From positions 1 to 15,494 of the forward strand of contig JAEWKG010000317.1 of NCBI GenBank assembly GCA_023386135.1: a DNA stretch of 15,494 nucleotides. Direction: 5' to 3'. Origin of the DNA: Pseudomonadota bacterium (GTDB taxonomy: Bacteria; Pseudomonadota; Alphaproteobacteria; Sphingomonadales; Sphingomonadaceae). The notes beneath the pieces are model-generated. The model ran no database searches and had not been told where the DNA came from. It saw nothing but the letters and a program-made list of their open reading frames with translations. Position 1 is the stretch's first letter. Each line of letters opens with the position of its first letter. Made by a program: the position numbers and the translations under genes. Of this stretch, positions 7,113 to 14,571 are shown one piece after another.

Positions 7113-7940
7113 TTAGGCATACGGCGGCTTGTCGCGCCCCGTCGGGCTGAGGGTGAAGATCTCGCAGCCGTCTTCGGTGATGCCGATCGAGTGTTCGAAC
7201 TGCGCGCTCAGGCTCTTGTCGCGCGTCACCGCGGTCCAGCCGTCGGAGAGCATCTTCACCCACGGGCGGCCGAGATTGATCATCGGTTCGATGGTCATGA
7301 ACATGCCCGGGCGCAGCTCGGGCCCGGTGCCGGCCTTGGCGGCGTGGACCACCTCGGGCGCGTCGTGGAACAGGCGGCCGACGCCGTGGCCGCAGAATTC
7401 GCGGACCACGCCGTAGCGGTGCGCTTCCGCATGCGCCTGGATCGCCGCGCCGATGTCGCCGAGGCGGTTGCCGGGGCGCGCCTGCTCGATACCGATCATC
7501 AGGCATTCGTGGGTGACGTCGACCAGCCGCTTGGCCTTCAGCGGCACGTCGCCGACGAGGTACATGCGGCTGGTATCGCCGTGCCAGCAATCGAGCAGCG
7601 GGGTCACGTCGATGTTGACGATGTCGCCGTCCTTGAGCTGCTTGTCGCCCGGGATGCCGTGGCACACCACGTGGTTGATCGAGATGCAGCACGAGTGGGT
7701 GTAGCCGCGATAGCCGAGCGTCGCCGGCACCGCGCCGCCGTCGAGCGTCATCTGCCGCACCACGTCGTCGAGCTCGCCGGTGGTCACGCCGGGCTGCACC
7801 ATCGGCGCTAATGCGTCGAGGATTTCGGCGGCGAGGCGCCCGGCCTTGCGCATGCCTTCGAAGCCGGCGGGGCCGTGGAGCTTGATGGTCCCGTCGCGCA
7901 GGAGGGTCTCGTCGCCGGTGACGGTCTGGTACTGGGTCAT
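7113..7940 (-). CDS. map: Methionine aminopeptidase type I
   Basis: This enzyme removes the initiator methionine from nascent proteins. The 275-residue pita-bread fold enzyme shows all five metal ligands: D111 (VNIDVT), D122 (HGDTSRM), H185 (CGHGVGRLFH), E218 (MTIEPM) and E249 (QFEHS). The substrate-binding H94 sits in VCHGIPG. Length and the lack of an insertion fit type I bacterial enzymes. The N-terminal 22 residues are a little longer than in E. coli MAP. ATG at 7938-7940 is preferred. A GTG three codons upstream (7947-7949) is in frame, and neither has a strong ribosome site. The gene follows the DUF4163/DUF3298 lipoprotein gene by 31 bases on the same strand, so the two could share a transcript. 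Confidence 0.95.
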   Translation of the reverse strand: MTQYQTVTGDETLLRDGTIKLHGPAGFEGMRKAGRLAAEILDALAPMVQPGVTTGELDDVVRQMTLDGGAVPATLGYRGYTHSCCISINHVVCHGIPGDKQLKDGDIVNIDVTPLLDCWHGDTSRMYLVGDVPLKAKRLVDVTHECLMIGIEQARPGNRLGDIGAAIQAHAEAHRYGVVREFCGHGVGRLFHDAPEVVHAAKAGTGPELRPGMFMTIEPMINLGRPWVKMLSDGWTAVTRDKSLSAQFEHSIGITEDGCEIFTLSPTGRDKPPYA

Positions 7941-7971
7941 GGGGTGCACATAGGCGCTGGCCCGCGAAAAG

Positions 7972-8799
7972 TCACCGCTTCGCGCTGAACGCCGCCTTGT
8001 ACGCCGGCTTCACTGCATCGAGCATCGCCGTCGTCATCGGGAAGTCGAGCTCGTAGGCCCCCTCCGCGTACGATCCGGCGACATAGGGCCCGTACCACAC
8101 GGTGATCCGGTCGAACGTCTTGTGGTTGGACGAGCCGACCAGGATCGTCGCTTCATCGAGGTCCGGGCAGGAGGGCCAGATCTGGTCCTTTCCGTCGGTC
8201 GTTACCGGGTCCATGCCCTTCTTCACCCGCTCCTTGTTGAGCGCGTCACACAGCGGCTTGCCGATCGCATCGCCCAGCGTCTGGGGCGAGACGAAGAACT
8301 CCTCCGACTTGAACCCGCGCTTGTTGGCCTTGTCCCACACGAAGCCTTCGAGCCCGTACATCCCGTGCGCGCCGCCGGTGTAGGTGTAGAAGTCGTTCGA
8401 CAGGCTGAGGTATTGCGGCAGGTCCGCGACCACCTTCCACTCGGCGCCGTAGCTGTAGGGGTTGAAGGGAAAATCGTTCTTCTTCCGGTCGGCCTGGTCC
8501 TGCTTCGCATCGGCGATCATCTCGGCCTTGGCCTTGGCGGCGTCGGAGGCGAGCCCTGCGGCGAGCTCGGGATAGGCGCCCACTTCGGCCGGGTAGGAGA
8601 ATTCGTAGCTGTAGAGGTCGTTGTCCTCCTTCTCCTTGCGTGCGCTACCTTTGGCCGAGGACGAAGCGACCGAAGTCGCGCGGGCCGAGGCACTGGTCGC
8701 CTGCGCCGTCACGCCGGTCTTCTCGCGCACCTCGTCGGGCGACGAGCACGCGCCAACCAGCGCGACGGTGGTGAACAGGAGCAAGGGGCGAAGCGGCAT
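7972..8799 (-). CDS. DUF4163/DUF3298-like lipoprotein
   Basis: This 275-residue predicted lipoprotein has an N-terminal hydrophobic helix and a lipobox, LVGAC with C18 as the lipidated residue (MPLRPLLLFTTVALVGAC). A low-complexity Ala/Ser/Thr linker covers about 22-55. A DUF4163-like region (about 60-145) ends in FYTYTGGAHG, and a DUF3298-like C-terminal domain (about 165-258) contains a VWYGPYVAGSYAEGAY strand pair. This pairing is found in RsiV-type anti-sigma factors and PdaC-like cell-wall proteins, but no catalytic residues or sigma-binding segment can be recognised, so I give no function. Two cysteines (184 and 211) could form a disulfide in the periplasm. ATG at 8797-8799 has GGAG 8 bases upstream. 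The frame is open further upstream but that part is not protein-like. It diverges from the aminopeptidase gene with 34 bases between start codons. Confidence 0.8.
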   Translation of the reverse strand: MPLRPLLLFTTVALVGACSSPDEVREKTGVTAQATSASARATSVASSSAKGSARKEKEDNDLYSYEFSYPAEVGAYPELAAGLASDAAKAKAEMIADAKQDQADRKKNDFPFNPYSYGAEWKVVADLPQYLSLSNDFYTYTGGAHGMYGLEGFVWDKANKRGFKSEEFFVSPQTLGDAIGKPLCDALNKERVKKGMDPVTTDGKDQIWPSCPDLDEATILVGSSNHKTFDRITVWYGPYVAGSYAEGAYELDFPMTTAMLDAVKPAYKAAFSAKR

Positions 8800-8826
8800 T
8801 GGCTTTCTCCGGGCAGGCGCTAGGAC
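8799..8826 (+). promoter_or_regulatory. Possible promoter of the aminopeptidase gene
   Basis: TTGGCT (8799-8804) and TAGGAC (8821-8826) are separated by 16 bases. Transcription would start close to the ATG at 8834, giving an almost leaderless message. The -35 covers the start codon of the divergent lipoprotein gene. The match to consensus is modest. Confidence 0.3.
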
Positions 8827-8833
8827 GCCTCCT

Positions 8834-10216
8834 ATGAGCAAATCGCCCGAGCTTATCCAGCCCGACCGCGGCCAGGCGGCCACCCTCATCCATCTCGTCA
8901 ACAAGGATGGCTATGCGGCCTGGGCCAAGCGGCTGACCACGGGACAGCGCGCGGCGCTCGAGGGGCAGAAATTCGACGGCGGACCTTATCAGGTGGGCGT
9001 GGTGCCCGATGGCGATGGCTGGTTCGCGGTCGGCGGAGTGGCCGACCCCGCTTCGCTTTCGAGCTGGTGCCTCGCCAAGCTGGCCGAGGCGCTGCCCGCC
9101 GGCACCTATCGCCTCGCCGACGGGGAACCCGGCCCCGCGTTGTTCGGCTGGCAGACCGCGCAATATCGCTTCACCCGCTATCGCGAAGACAAGGATGCGA
9201 CTGGCGCGCGTATGCTGCTGACCGGCGATGCCAAGGCGATCGAGCCGGCGCTGGCCGAGGCGTGCGCGGCTGCCAAGGTGATGGACCTGGTCAACACGGC
9301 GCCCGAGGACATGGGGCCAGCGGCGCTGGAGGCCGAGGTGGAAGTGCTCGCCAAGGCGCACAAGGCGCAAGTCAACGTGACCAAGGGCGAGGCGCTGGAG
9401 CGCGAATATCCCATGGTCCACGCGGTCGGGCGCGCGGCGGCGCGCGAGCATGCGCCGCGCCTGATCCATCTGACCTGGGGCGACACGAAGAACCCGGTGC
9501 TCGCGCTTGTCGGCAAGGGCGTGTGCTTCGACAGCGGCGGGCTCGACATCAAACCTGCGGCCGGCATGCTGCTGATGAAGAAGGACATGGGCGGCGCGGC
9601 GCACGCGCTGGCGCTCGCCGGGCTGGTGATGAGCGCGGGGCTGAAGGTGCGGCTGCACCTGCTCGTCCCCGCGGTCGAGAACGCCATCGCGGGCAATGCC
9701 TTCCGTCCGGGCGACGTGCTCCGCAGTCGCCAGGGTCTGACCGTCGAGATCACCAACACCGACGCCGAAGGGCGCCTGATCCTGGGCGACGCGCTGACCC
9801 GCGCGAGCGAGGAGAAACCCGACCTGGTCGTCGATTTCGCCCCCCTGACCGGCGCGGCGCGGGTGGCGCTGGGGCCGGACCTGCCGGCGATGATGACCCG
9901 GCGCGACGAGACCGCCGAGGCGCTCGCCGCCGCGGGCAAGGCGCACGACGACGAGGTGTGGCGCCTGCCCCTCCCCGACAGCTACCGTGAGTGGCTGAAG
10001 TCCGACATCGCGGATCTCAATAATTCGCCCGCCAACGGCTTTGCCGGCGCCAGCGTTGCGGGGCTGTTCCTCGACCGCTTCGTGGGCGAGGGAATCGACT
10101 GGGCGCACTTCGATACCTTCGCCTGGCGCCCCTCCGCGAAGCCGGGCCGGCCCAAGGGCGGCGCGGCGCTCGGCCTGCGCGCGGCGTGGCACATGCTGCA
10201 GGCGCGCTACGGGTAA
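8834..10216 (+). CDS. Leucyl aminopeptidase, M17 family
   Basis: This cytosolic dizinc aminopeptidase of 460 residues takes part in peptide turnover. The M17 catalytic set is complete and has the spacing of E. coli PepA: K228, D233, K240, D251, D310, E312 and R314. The signatures are GKGVCFDSGGLDIKP and NTDAEGRL. The N-terminal 150 residues form the less conserved macro-like domain. ATG at 8834 gives a normal N-terminus; AGGA at 8822-8825 is a modest ribosome site. The open frame reaching back to 8621 runs through the divergent lipoprotein gene and is discarded. The gene is followed by the SH3-domain gene. In many sphingomonads an M17 peptidase gene sits next to an NlpC/P60 peptidase with such an SH3 domain (recalled, not checked), which fits a peptidoglycan-peptide or general peptide recycling context. 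Confidence 0.95.
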   Translation: MSKSPELIQPDRGQAATLIHLVNKDGYAAWAKRLTTGQRAALEGQKFDGGPYQVGVVPDGDGWFAVGGVADPASLSSWCLAKLAEALPAGTYRLADGEPGPALFGWQTAQYRFTRYREDKDATGARMLLTGDAKAIEPALAEACAAAKVMDLVNTAPEDMGPAALEAEVEVLAKAHKAQVNVTKGEALEREYPMVHAVGRAAAREHAPRLIHLTWGDTKNPVLALVGKGVCFDSGGLDIKPAAGMLLMKKDMGGAAHALALAGLVMSAGLKVRLHLLVPAVENAIAGNAFRPGDVLRSRQGLTVEITNTDAEGRLILGDALTRASEEKPDLVVDFAPLTGAARVALGPDLPAMMTRRDETAEALAAAGKAHDDEVWRLPLPDSYREWLKSDIADLNNSPANGFAGASVAGLFLDRFVGEGIDWAHFDTFAWRPSAKPGRPKGGAALGLRAAWHMLQARYG

Positions 10217-10218
10217 AC

Positions 10219-10245
10219 TTGCCGTTGACGCGCTCGCGCTATAAG
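10219..10245 (+). promoter_or_regulatory. Possible promoter before the SH3/argC genes
   Basis: TTGCCG (10219-10224) and TATAAG (10240-10245) lie 15 bases apart in the 64-base gap after the aminopeptidase. A palindrome CGCGCT-ATA-AGCGCG covers the -10. It could instead be a short hairpin ending the upstream transcript, but no T-run follows. Confidence 0.3.
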
Positions 10246-10280
10246 CGCGCCGCACACCTCCCTAGGGGCCGACCTGCAAC

Positions 10281-10628
10281 GTGACCGAATCCACCGACTA
10301 TCCGCTGCCGCACGGCCAGCTTTCGCTGTCCGGCCCGGTCGCGCGTCCTGCGGTGGGAACGGTCGCGATCCGCGGCGACCTCGCGCACATCGCGCTCGCC
10401 GAGCGGTACTTGTGCGCGCATTACGTGGTGCCGCAGGTGCGCACGATCGGGCCCGAGGGCGCGGTGCTGCTGTGCCAGCCGCGCGAGGGGTCGGACGAGG
10501 TCACGAGGCTTGCTGCCGGAACCACCTTCGAAGCGCTCGACTACGCCGGCCCGTGGTGCTGGGGCTGCCTCGCGCCCGAGGGGCCGTCGGGCTACCTGCA
10601 CATGACCGAGCTGGCCGCCGAGGACTGA
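10281..10628 (+). CDS. SH3-domain protein resembling the N-terminal half of an NlpC/P60 hydrolase
   Basis: This 115-residue protein begins at GTG 10281. Residues about 28-110 (VAIRGDLAHIALAERYLCAHYV, then LAAGTTFEALDYAGPWCWG) resemble the bacterial SH3 domain that precedes the NlpC/P60 cysteine peptidase domain in gamma-D-glutamyl dipeptide endopeptidases. Here the protein stops after GYLHMTELAAED. The peptidase domain with its Cys-His-His triad is absent, and argC starts 4 bases later. No NlpC/P60-like sequence is seen in other frames downstream. The gene may be a stand-alone SH3 module or the remnant of a deletion. The frame is clean and the codon use looks like that of its neighbours. The ribosome site is weak (AGGGG 12 bases upstream). 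Family assignment rests on remembered sequence style, so it is moderately certain. Confidence 0.7.
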   Translation: MTESTDYPLPHGQLSLSGPVARPAVGTVAIRGDLAHIALAERYLCAHYVVPQVRTIGPEGAVLLCQPREGSDEVTRLAAGTTFEALDYAGPWCWGCLAPEGPSGYLHMTELAAED

Positions 10629-10632
10629 TCCG

Positions 10633-11568
10633 GTGGCAGCGACGGTATTCATCGATGGCGCGGTCGGCACGACCGGGCTGGAGATCGCCGACCGGCTCGC
10701 GGGCCGGAGCGAGTTCACCCTCGTCGCGCTCGACGAAGCGCGGCGCAAGGACACCGACGCGCGCCGCGAGGCGCTCAATGCGGTCGATTTCGCGATCCTG
10801 TGCCTGCCCGACGACGCCGCGCGCGAGGCGGTGGCGCTGATCGATCCGGCGAGCAAGGTGCGGGTGATCGACGCCTCGAGCGCGCATCGCGTGGCGGAGG
10901 GCTGGACCTTCGGCTTTCCCGAGGTGGTCGGCCGCGACACGGTCGCCCGGGCGCAGCTGGTCTCCAACCCCGGGTGCTATTCGACCGGCTTCATCGCGCT
11001 GATCGCACCGCTCGTGCGCGCCGGGCTGCTCCCCGCCGACTGGCCCTACACCTGCAACGCGGTGTCGGGCTACTCGGGCGGCGGCAAGAGTCTCATCGCG
11101 CGGTTCGAGGAAGACACCGACATTGCCTGGCGCGGCTATGCGCTGGGCATGGGCCACAAGCATGTGCCCGAGATGCGGGTGCGGAGCGGCCTTACCCGCG
11201 ATCCGCTGTTTTCGCCCGCAGTCATCCCCGCGCACCGCGGCATGGTGGTCGAAGTGCCCCTGCCCCTGTCCGCGATGACCGGCGCCGGCACGCCGCAAGC
11301 GATGCGCGCGGCACTGGCGGAGTTTTACTCGGATAGCCAGGTGGTCCGCATGGGCACGGAGGTCGAGGGCGAACTGCTGCTGCGCAAGTCGCGCGAGCCG
11401 TCCGACGCGATGGACCTGCACGTCTTCGCCTCGGCCGATGGAGCGCAGGCGCGGCTCGTCGCGGTGCTCGACAACCTCGGCAAGGGCGCGAGCGGCGCGG
11501 CGGTCCAATCGCTCAACCTGATGGCAGGCCTCGACGAGACCGCGGGGCTGCGGCTGCCCGAAAACTAG
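10633..11568 (+). CDS. argC: N-acetyl-gamma-glutamyl-phosphate reductase, short form
   Basis: This enzyme catalyses NADPH-dependent reduction of N-acetylglutamyl phosphate to the semialdehyde, the third step of arginine synthesis. The 311-residue length fits the short (type 2) ArgC. A nucleotide-binding GAVGTTG is at 9-15. The catalytic cysteine C115 sits in SNPGCYSTG, and the basic catalytic histidine lies in GMGHKHVPE (H175/H177). GYSGGGKS is also family-typical. GTG at 10633 with GAGGA 7 bases upstream is the start; the gene follows the SH3 protein gene by 4 bases, so the two are probably co-transcribed. No other arg gene is in the window. A 228-base gap separates it from glnB, which has its own promoter. 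Confidence 0.93.
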   Translation: MAATVFIDGAVGTTGLEIADRLAGRSEFTLVALDEARRKDTDARREALNAVDFAILCLPDDAAREAVALIDPASKVRVIDASSAHRVAEGWTFGFPEVVGRDTVARAQLVSNPGCYSTGFIALIAPLVRAGLLPADWPYTCNAVSGYSGGGKSLIARFEEDTDIAWRGYALGMGHKHVPEMRVRSGLTRDPLFSPAVIPAHRGMVVEVPLPLSAMTGAGTPQAMRAALAEFYSDSQVVRMGTEVEGELLLRKSREPSDAMDLHVFASADGAQARLVAVLDNLGKGASGAAVQSLNLMAGLDETAGLRLPEN

Positions 11569-11640
11569 GCAGCCGTTGCCTGCGCGCGAGGCAGGCGCGA
11601 ATGCCCCCTTTCGCCGCATGTCGCGATCCTGCCGATTTCC

Positions 11641-11660
11641 AGCCGCTTTATTGCGCGGCT
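11641..11660. repeat. Inverted repeat upstream of the glnB promoter
   Basis: AGCCGC and GCGGCT form a perfect 6-base dyad with an 8-base loop, centred about 59 bases upstream of the -24 element. The position would suit an enhancer-binding activator, but the sequence does not match the usual NtrC site. It could also be a weak hairpin after argC; no T-run follows. Confidence 0.3.
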
Positions 11661-11707
11661 TGGCCTTTCCACGCTCCACATCATCGCCTAGCCCTGCCCC
11701 TCGGCCT

Positions 11708-11723
11708 TGGCACGATTCTTGAT
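11708..11723 (+). promoter_or_regulatory. Sigma-54 (RpoN) promoter of glnB-glnA
   Basis: TGGCACGATTCTTGAT matches the RpoN consensus TGGCACG-N4-TTGCW except for A in place of C in the -12 GC. The GG (11709-11710) and GA (11721-11722) are 10 bases apart, as required. Transcription would begin near 11733, about 64 bases before the glnB start. Sigma-54 and NtrC control of glnBA under nitrogen limitation is well known in proteobacteria. Confidence 0.75.
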
Positions 11724-11796
11724 ACCCAGTGCGGAGCACGAAGTGAAAGAACGTGCGTGCGGATGTGGCCGGTTCGTTCTGGCGCAGGGGATCGAC

Positions 11797-12135
11797 GTGA
11801 AAAAGATCGAAGCGATCATCAAGCCGTTCAAGCTCGATGAGGTGAAGGAAGCGCTGCACGAAGTCGGCGTCTCGGGCATCACGGTGACCGAGGCGAAGGG
11901 CTTCGGCCGCCAGAAAGGGCATACCGAGCTCTATCGCGGGGCCGAATACGTGGTCGACTTCCTGCCCAAGGTGAAGCTGGAGGTGGTGGTGCCCGACGAC
12001 CAGGCCGAGCGCGTGGTCGAGGCGATCGCCGCCGCCGCGCAGACCGGCCGCATCGGCGACGGCAAGATCTTCATCTCCACTATCGAGGGCGCGCTGCGCA
12101 TCCGCACCGGCGAGCGCGACGACGCCGCCATCTGA
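11797..12135 (+). CDS. glnB: Nitrogen regulatory protein P-II
   Basis: This 112-residue trimeric signal protein reports nitrogen and carbon status (glutamine, 2-oxoglutarate, ATP/ADP) to glutamine synthetase adenylylation and to NtrB. It has the usual MKKIEAIIKPFKLDEVKEAL start, a T-loop with the uridylylated Y51 (TELYRGAEY), and the C-terminal signature GRIGDGKIFI. GTG at 11797-11799 with AGGGG 6 bases upstream is the start. A frame open upstream to 11707 would begin inside the sigma-54 promoter and cannot be translated from that message. It is followed by glnA after 43 bases, the standard alphaproteobacterial glnB-glnA operon. This linkage favours GlnB over the AmtB-linked GlnK, since no amtB is present. 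Confidence 0.95.
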   Translation: MKKIEAIIKPFKLDEVKEALHEVGVSGITVTEAKGFGRQKGHTELYRGAEYVVDFLPKVKLEVVVPDDQAERVVEAIAAAAQTGRIGDGKIFISTIEGALRIRTGERDDAAI

Positions 12136-12178
12136 CCCTTTCTCCCGCACGCCGCGGACAATCTGCAAGGACCGTTAC

Positions 12179-13588
12179 ATGCCCACTGCAACCGAAGTGC
12201 TCGCCCAAATCAAGGACCAGGAGATCGAGTGGGTCGACCTGCGTTTCACCGACCCCAAGGGCAAATGGCAGCACCTGACCATGGTCTCGAGCGTGCTCGG
12301 CGAGGACGAGCTGGAAGACGGCTTGATGTTCGACGGTTCGTCAATCGCCGGCTGGAAGGCGATCAACGAGAGCGACATGATCCTCAAGCCCGACCTCGAG
12401 CGGGTCTATGTCGATCCGTTCAGCGCGACGCCGATGCTGATCATCTTCTGCGACATCGTCGAACCCTCGACCGGCGAATGGTACGCCCGCGATCCGCGCT
12501 CGACCGCCAAGCGCGCGGAGAATTTCCTAAAGTCGACCGGCCTCGGCGACACCGTCTATGTCGGGCCCGAAGCGGAATTCTTCATGTTCGACGACGTGCG
12601 GTTCGAGGACGGCTACGCCGCGTCGGGCTACCGCATCGACGACATCGAGCTGCCCACCAACACGGGGCGCGAATACGACAGCGGCAACATGGCGCACCGT
12701 CCGCGCGCCAAGGGCGGCTACTTCCCGGTCGCCCCGGTCGACAGTGCGGTCGACATCCGCGGCGAGATGGTCGCGACGATGCTCGAAATGGGCCTGCCGT
12801 GCGACAAGCATCACCACGAGGTCGCCGCCGCCCAGCACGAGCTCGGCCTCACCTTCGGCACGCTGGTCGAAACCGCCGACCGGATGCAAATCTACAAGTA
12901 CGTCGTGCACCAGGTCGCGCATGCCTACGGCAAGACCGCGACCTTCATGCCCAAGCCGATCAAGGACGATAACGGCAGCGGGATGCACACCCACATCTCG
13001 ATCTGGAACGAAGGCAAGCCGCTGTTCGCGGGCAACGGCTATGCCGGCCTCAGCGACATGTGCCTCTACTTCATCGGCGGCGTGATCAAGCACGCCAAGG
13101 CACTGAATGCGTTCACCAATCCCACCACCAACAGCTACAAGCGGCTGGTCCCGGGGTTCGAGGCGCCGGTGCTGCTGGCATACTCGGCGCGCAACCGCTC
13201 GGCGAGCTGCCGCATCCCCTACGGCGCGGGCGAGAAGGCCAAGCGGGTCGAGTTCCGCTTCCCCGACGCGATGGCCAACCCCTATCTCTGCTACGCGGCG
13301 ATGCTGATGGCCGGGCTCGACGGGATCCAGAACAAGATCCACCCCGGCGAGGCGATGGACAAGAACCTCTACGACCTGCCCCCGGCAGAGCTCGCCGAGG
13401 TGCCGACGGTGTGCGGTTCCTTGCGCGAGGCGCTCGAAAGCCTGGAGGCCGACCACGCATTCCTTCTGAAGGGCGACGTGTTCACCAAGGACCAGATCGA
13501 CGCCTACGTCGAGCTGCTGTGGAGCGATGTCTCGCGCTGGGAAACCACACCGAGCGCGGTCGAATACGACATGTACTTCAGCGCCTGA
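12179..13588 (+). CDS. glnA: Glutamine synthetase type I
   Basis: This enzyme catalyses ATP-dependent amidation of glutamate with ammonia, the main entry of nitrogen into metabolism, as a cytosolic dodecamer. The 469-residue GS-I protein shows the latch region DGSSIAGW (52-59), metal ligands E131 and E133 (GPEAEFF), E214 and E221, H270 (NGSGMHTH), and E358 with R360 (RVEFRFPD). The adenylylation site Y398 lies in NLYDLPPAE, so it is the adenylylated GSI-beta type, consistent with P-II control by the adjacent glnB. ATG at 12179 is preceded by AAGGA. A strong intrinsic terminator follows 26 bases after the stop, closing the operon. Confidence 0.97.
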   Translation: MPTATEVLAQIKDQEIEWVDLRFTDPKGKWQHLTMVSSVLGEDELEDGLMFDGSSIAGWKAINESDMILKPDLERVYVDPFSATPMLIIFCDIVEPSTGEWYARDPRSTAKRAENFLKSTGLGDTVYVGPEAEFFMFDDVRFEDGYAASGYRIDDIELPTNTGREYDSGNMAHRPRAKGGYFPVAPVDSAVDIRGEMVATMLEMGLPCDKHHHEVAAAQHELGLTFGTLVETADRMQIYKYVVHQVAHAYGKTATFMPKPIKDDNGSGMHTHISIWNEGKPLFAGNGYAGLSDMCLYFIGGVIKHAKALNAFTNPTTNSYKRLVPGFEAPVLLAYSARNRSASCRIPYGAGEKAKRVEFRFPDAMANPYLCYAAMLMAGLDGIQNKIHPGEAMDKNLYDLPPAELAEVPTVCGSLREALESLEADHAFLLKGDVFTKDQIDAYVELLWSDVSRWETTPSAVEYDMYFSA

Positions 13589-13614
13589 TCCTCGGCGCGC
13601 AAACGGTTCAACCT

Positions 13615-13645
13615 GGGGCGCCCGAGCGATCGGGCGCCCCTTTTT
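13615..13645 (+). terminator. Rho-independent terminator of glnBA
   Basis: A perfect 11-base GC-rich stem (GGGGCGCCCGA with TCGGGCGCCCC) is closed by a GCGA tetraloop of the GNRA type and followed directly by TTTTT. It sits just before the end of the convergent membrane-protein gene (13652). Confidence 0.95.
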
Positions 13646-13651
13646 GCTCGC

Positions 13652-14305
13652 TCAAACACGCGGAACCATCAGCCCGCGATGCGCCGCCGCCGCCATCGTG
13701 CTGACCAGCAGCAGGCCGACGAACATGCTCAGCCAATCGAGCGGCTGGGGTCCGGCGACATATCCGAGGTGCGCTAGCAGGGCCCAGCAGCCACCCACGA
13801 TCGCAAGGAGGTAGAAGGCGGCGGCGCCGGCCTCGTGCGACAGTTGCTTCATGAATTCGTCCATGCGCTTCTGTTGCCGCCAGCCAAGGATGCAGGCGAG
13901 GAGGAGCAGTCCGAGCACTCCCGCCAGCGCGAGCGGCGCCGCGACCGGTCCCGCCGGTGCGGCAATCGCGGCGAGGATCAACGCCAGTCCCATCGCGGCG
14001 GTGGAGATCGCGCTGTTCGCCAGCATGGTCCGCTGCTCGCGCAGTTCGTCCGCGTCCTCGACGTTGAGGAACCGCGACCCGGCGCCAGGGTTCGCGACGC
14101 CGAACCCCACCGCGATAGCACACACGAGATAGACCACGCCCACCAGCACCGCGATTTCGCGCGAGGTACCGAGCTCTCCCAAAGTTCCGCTGCCGATCAC
14201 CAACAGCGCCGCGGCGGACGCGAGCCCGCCGAGGATGCCGCCGACGAGCAGGCTGAGCACGGTCTTGCGGCGCGCGGCGCCGGGCTTGGCATTGGCTTGG
14301 GTCAT
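13652..14305 (-). CDS. Six-helix membrane protein paired with an XRE regulator
   Basis: This 217-residue integral membrane protein has no recognised family. Hydrophobic segments are visible at about 14-38, 49-70, 97-116, 120-141, 162-182 and 189-208, so six helices are likely. Two charged loops stand out: NVEDADELREQR (81-92), between helices 2 and 3, and WRQQKRMDEFMKQL (142-155), between helices 4 and 5, both probably cytoplasmic. ATG at 14303-14305 starts 1 base after the stop of the XRE gene. Its ribosome site (AGGGGA) lies within that gene's last codons, so the two are translationally coupled. Small XRE regulator plus multi-helix membrane protein pairs occur widely in bacteria, with mostly unknown function. 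Transport or stress sensing are possible, but nothing here decides. Confidence 0.8.
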   Translation of the reverse strand: MTQANAKPGAARRKTVLSLLVGGILGGLASAAALLVIGSGTLGELGTSREIAVLVGVVYLVCAIAVGFGVANPGAGSRFLNVEDADELREQRTMLANSAISTAAMGLALILAAIAAPAGPVAAPLALAGVLGLLLLACILGWRQQKRMDEFMKQLSHEAGAAAFYLLAIVGGCWALLAHLGYVAGPQPLDWLSMFVGLLLVSTMAAAAHRGLMVPRV

Positions 14306-14306
14306 G

Positions 14307-14516
14307 TCATTCCCCTTCCGGAATCCAGTGATCGATGAACAGTTCGGGCACCGCGACCCCGAACAGCCGCGCCATGCGCAGCGCCAGGGGCAGCGAGGGA
14401 TCATACTTGTCGGTTTCGACCGCGTTGACCGTCTGCCGCGACACGCCGAGGCGGCGGGCGAGCTCGCCCTGGCTCCACCCCTTGGCTTCCCGATGGACGC
14501 GCAGACGATTTTCCAC
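14307..14516 (-). CDS. Compact XRE/Cro-CI-type transcriptional regulator
   Basis: This 69-residue protein is little more than a helix-turn-helix domain. ENRLRVHREAKGWSQGELARRLGVSRQTVNAVE contains the recognition helix SRQTVNAVE, followed by DKYDPSLPLALRMARLFGV and a short acidic tail (FIDHWIPEGE). This KYDPSLPLA style is typical of tiny XRE regulators paired with membrane proteins. I choose GTG at 14514-14516 because it has GGAG 5 bases upstream and gives the usual MENRLR start. The longer frame from GTG 14541-14543 overlaps the predicted -10 (14542-14547) and would begin before the transcript. It probably represses its own promoter by binding the 17-base repeats just upstream, which would also affect the divergent lysozyme gene. 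Confidence 0.88.
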   Translation of the reverse strand: MENRLRVHREAKGWSQGELARRLGVSRQTVNAVETDKYDPSLPLALRMARLFGVAVPELFIDHWIPEGE

Positions 14517-14541
14517 CGGCTCTCCGTATGCTGACAAGAGC

Positions 14542-14571
14542 ACTTTACAGTCAAGAATGTTTGTCAGTCAA
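14542..14571 (-). promoter_or_regulatory. Promoter of the XRE/membrane protein pair
   Basis: On the minus strand TTGACT (14566-14571) and TAAAGT (14542-14547) are separated by 18 bases. Transcription would start near 14535, about 20 bases before the chosen GTG. Both elements lie inside the 17-base repeat array. Confidence 0.6.

Noticed and set aside
8621..8833. Upstream extension of the leucyl aminopeptidase
   Set aside because: It runs opposite the lipoprotein gene and crosses both promoters; M17 homologues begin near the chosen ATG.
10225..10245. TTGACG with TATAAG as a promoter pair
   Set aside because: The spacing is only 9 bases, too short for a sigma-70-type promoter; the TTGCCG/TATAAG pairing was listed instead with low confidence.
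11707..11796. Upstream extension of glnB by 30 codons
   Set aside because: Its start lies within the sigma-54 -24 element, upstream of the predicted transcript start, and P-II proteins begin at MKKIEAIIKPF.
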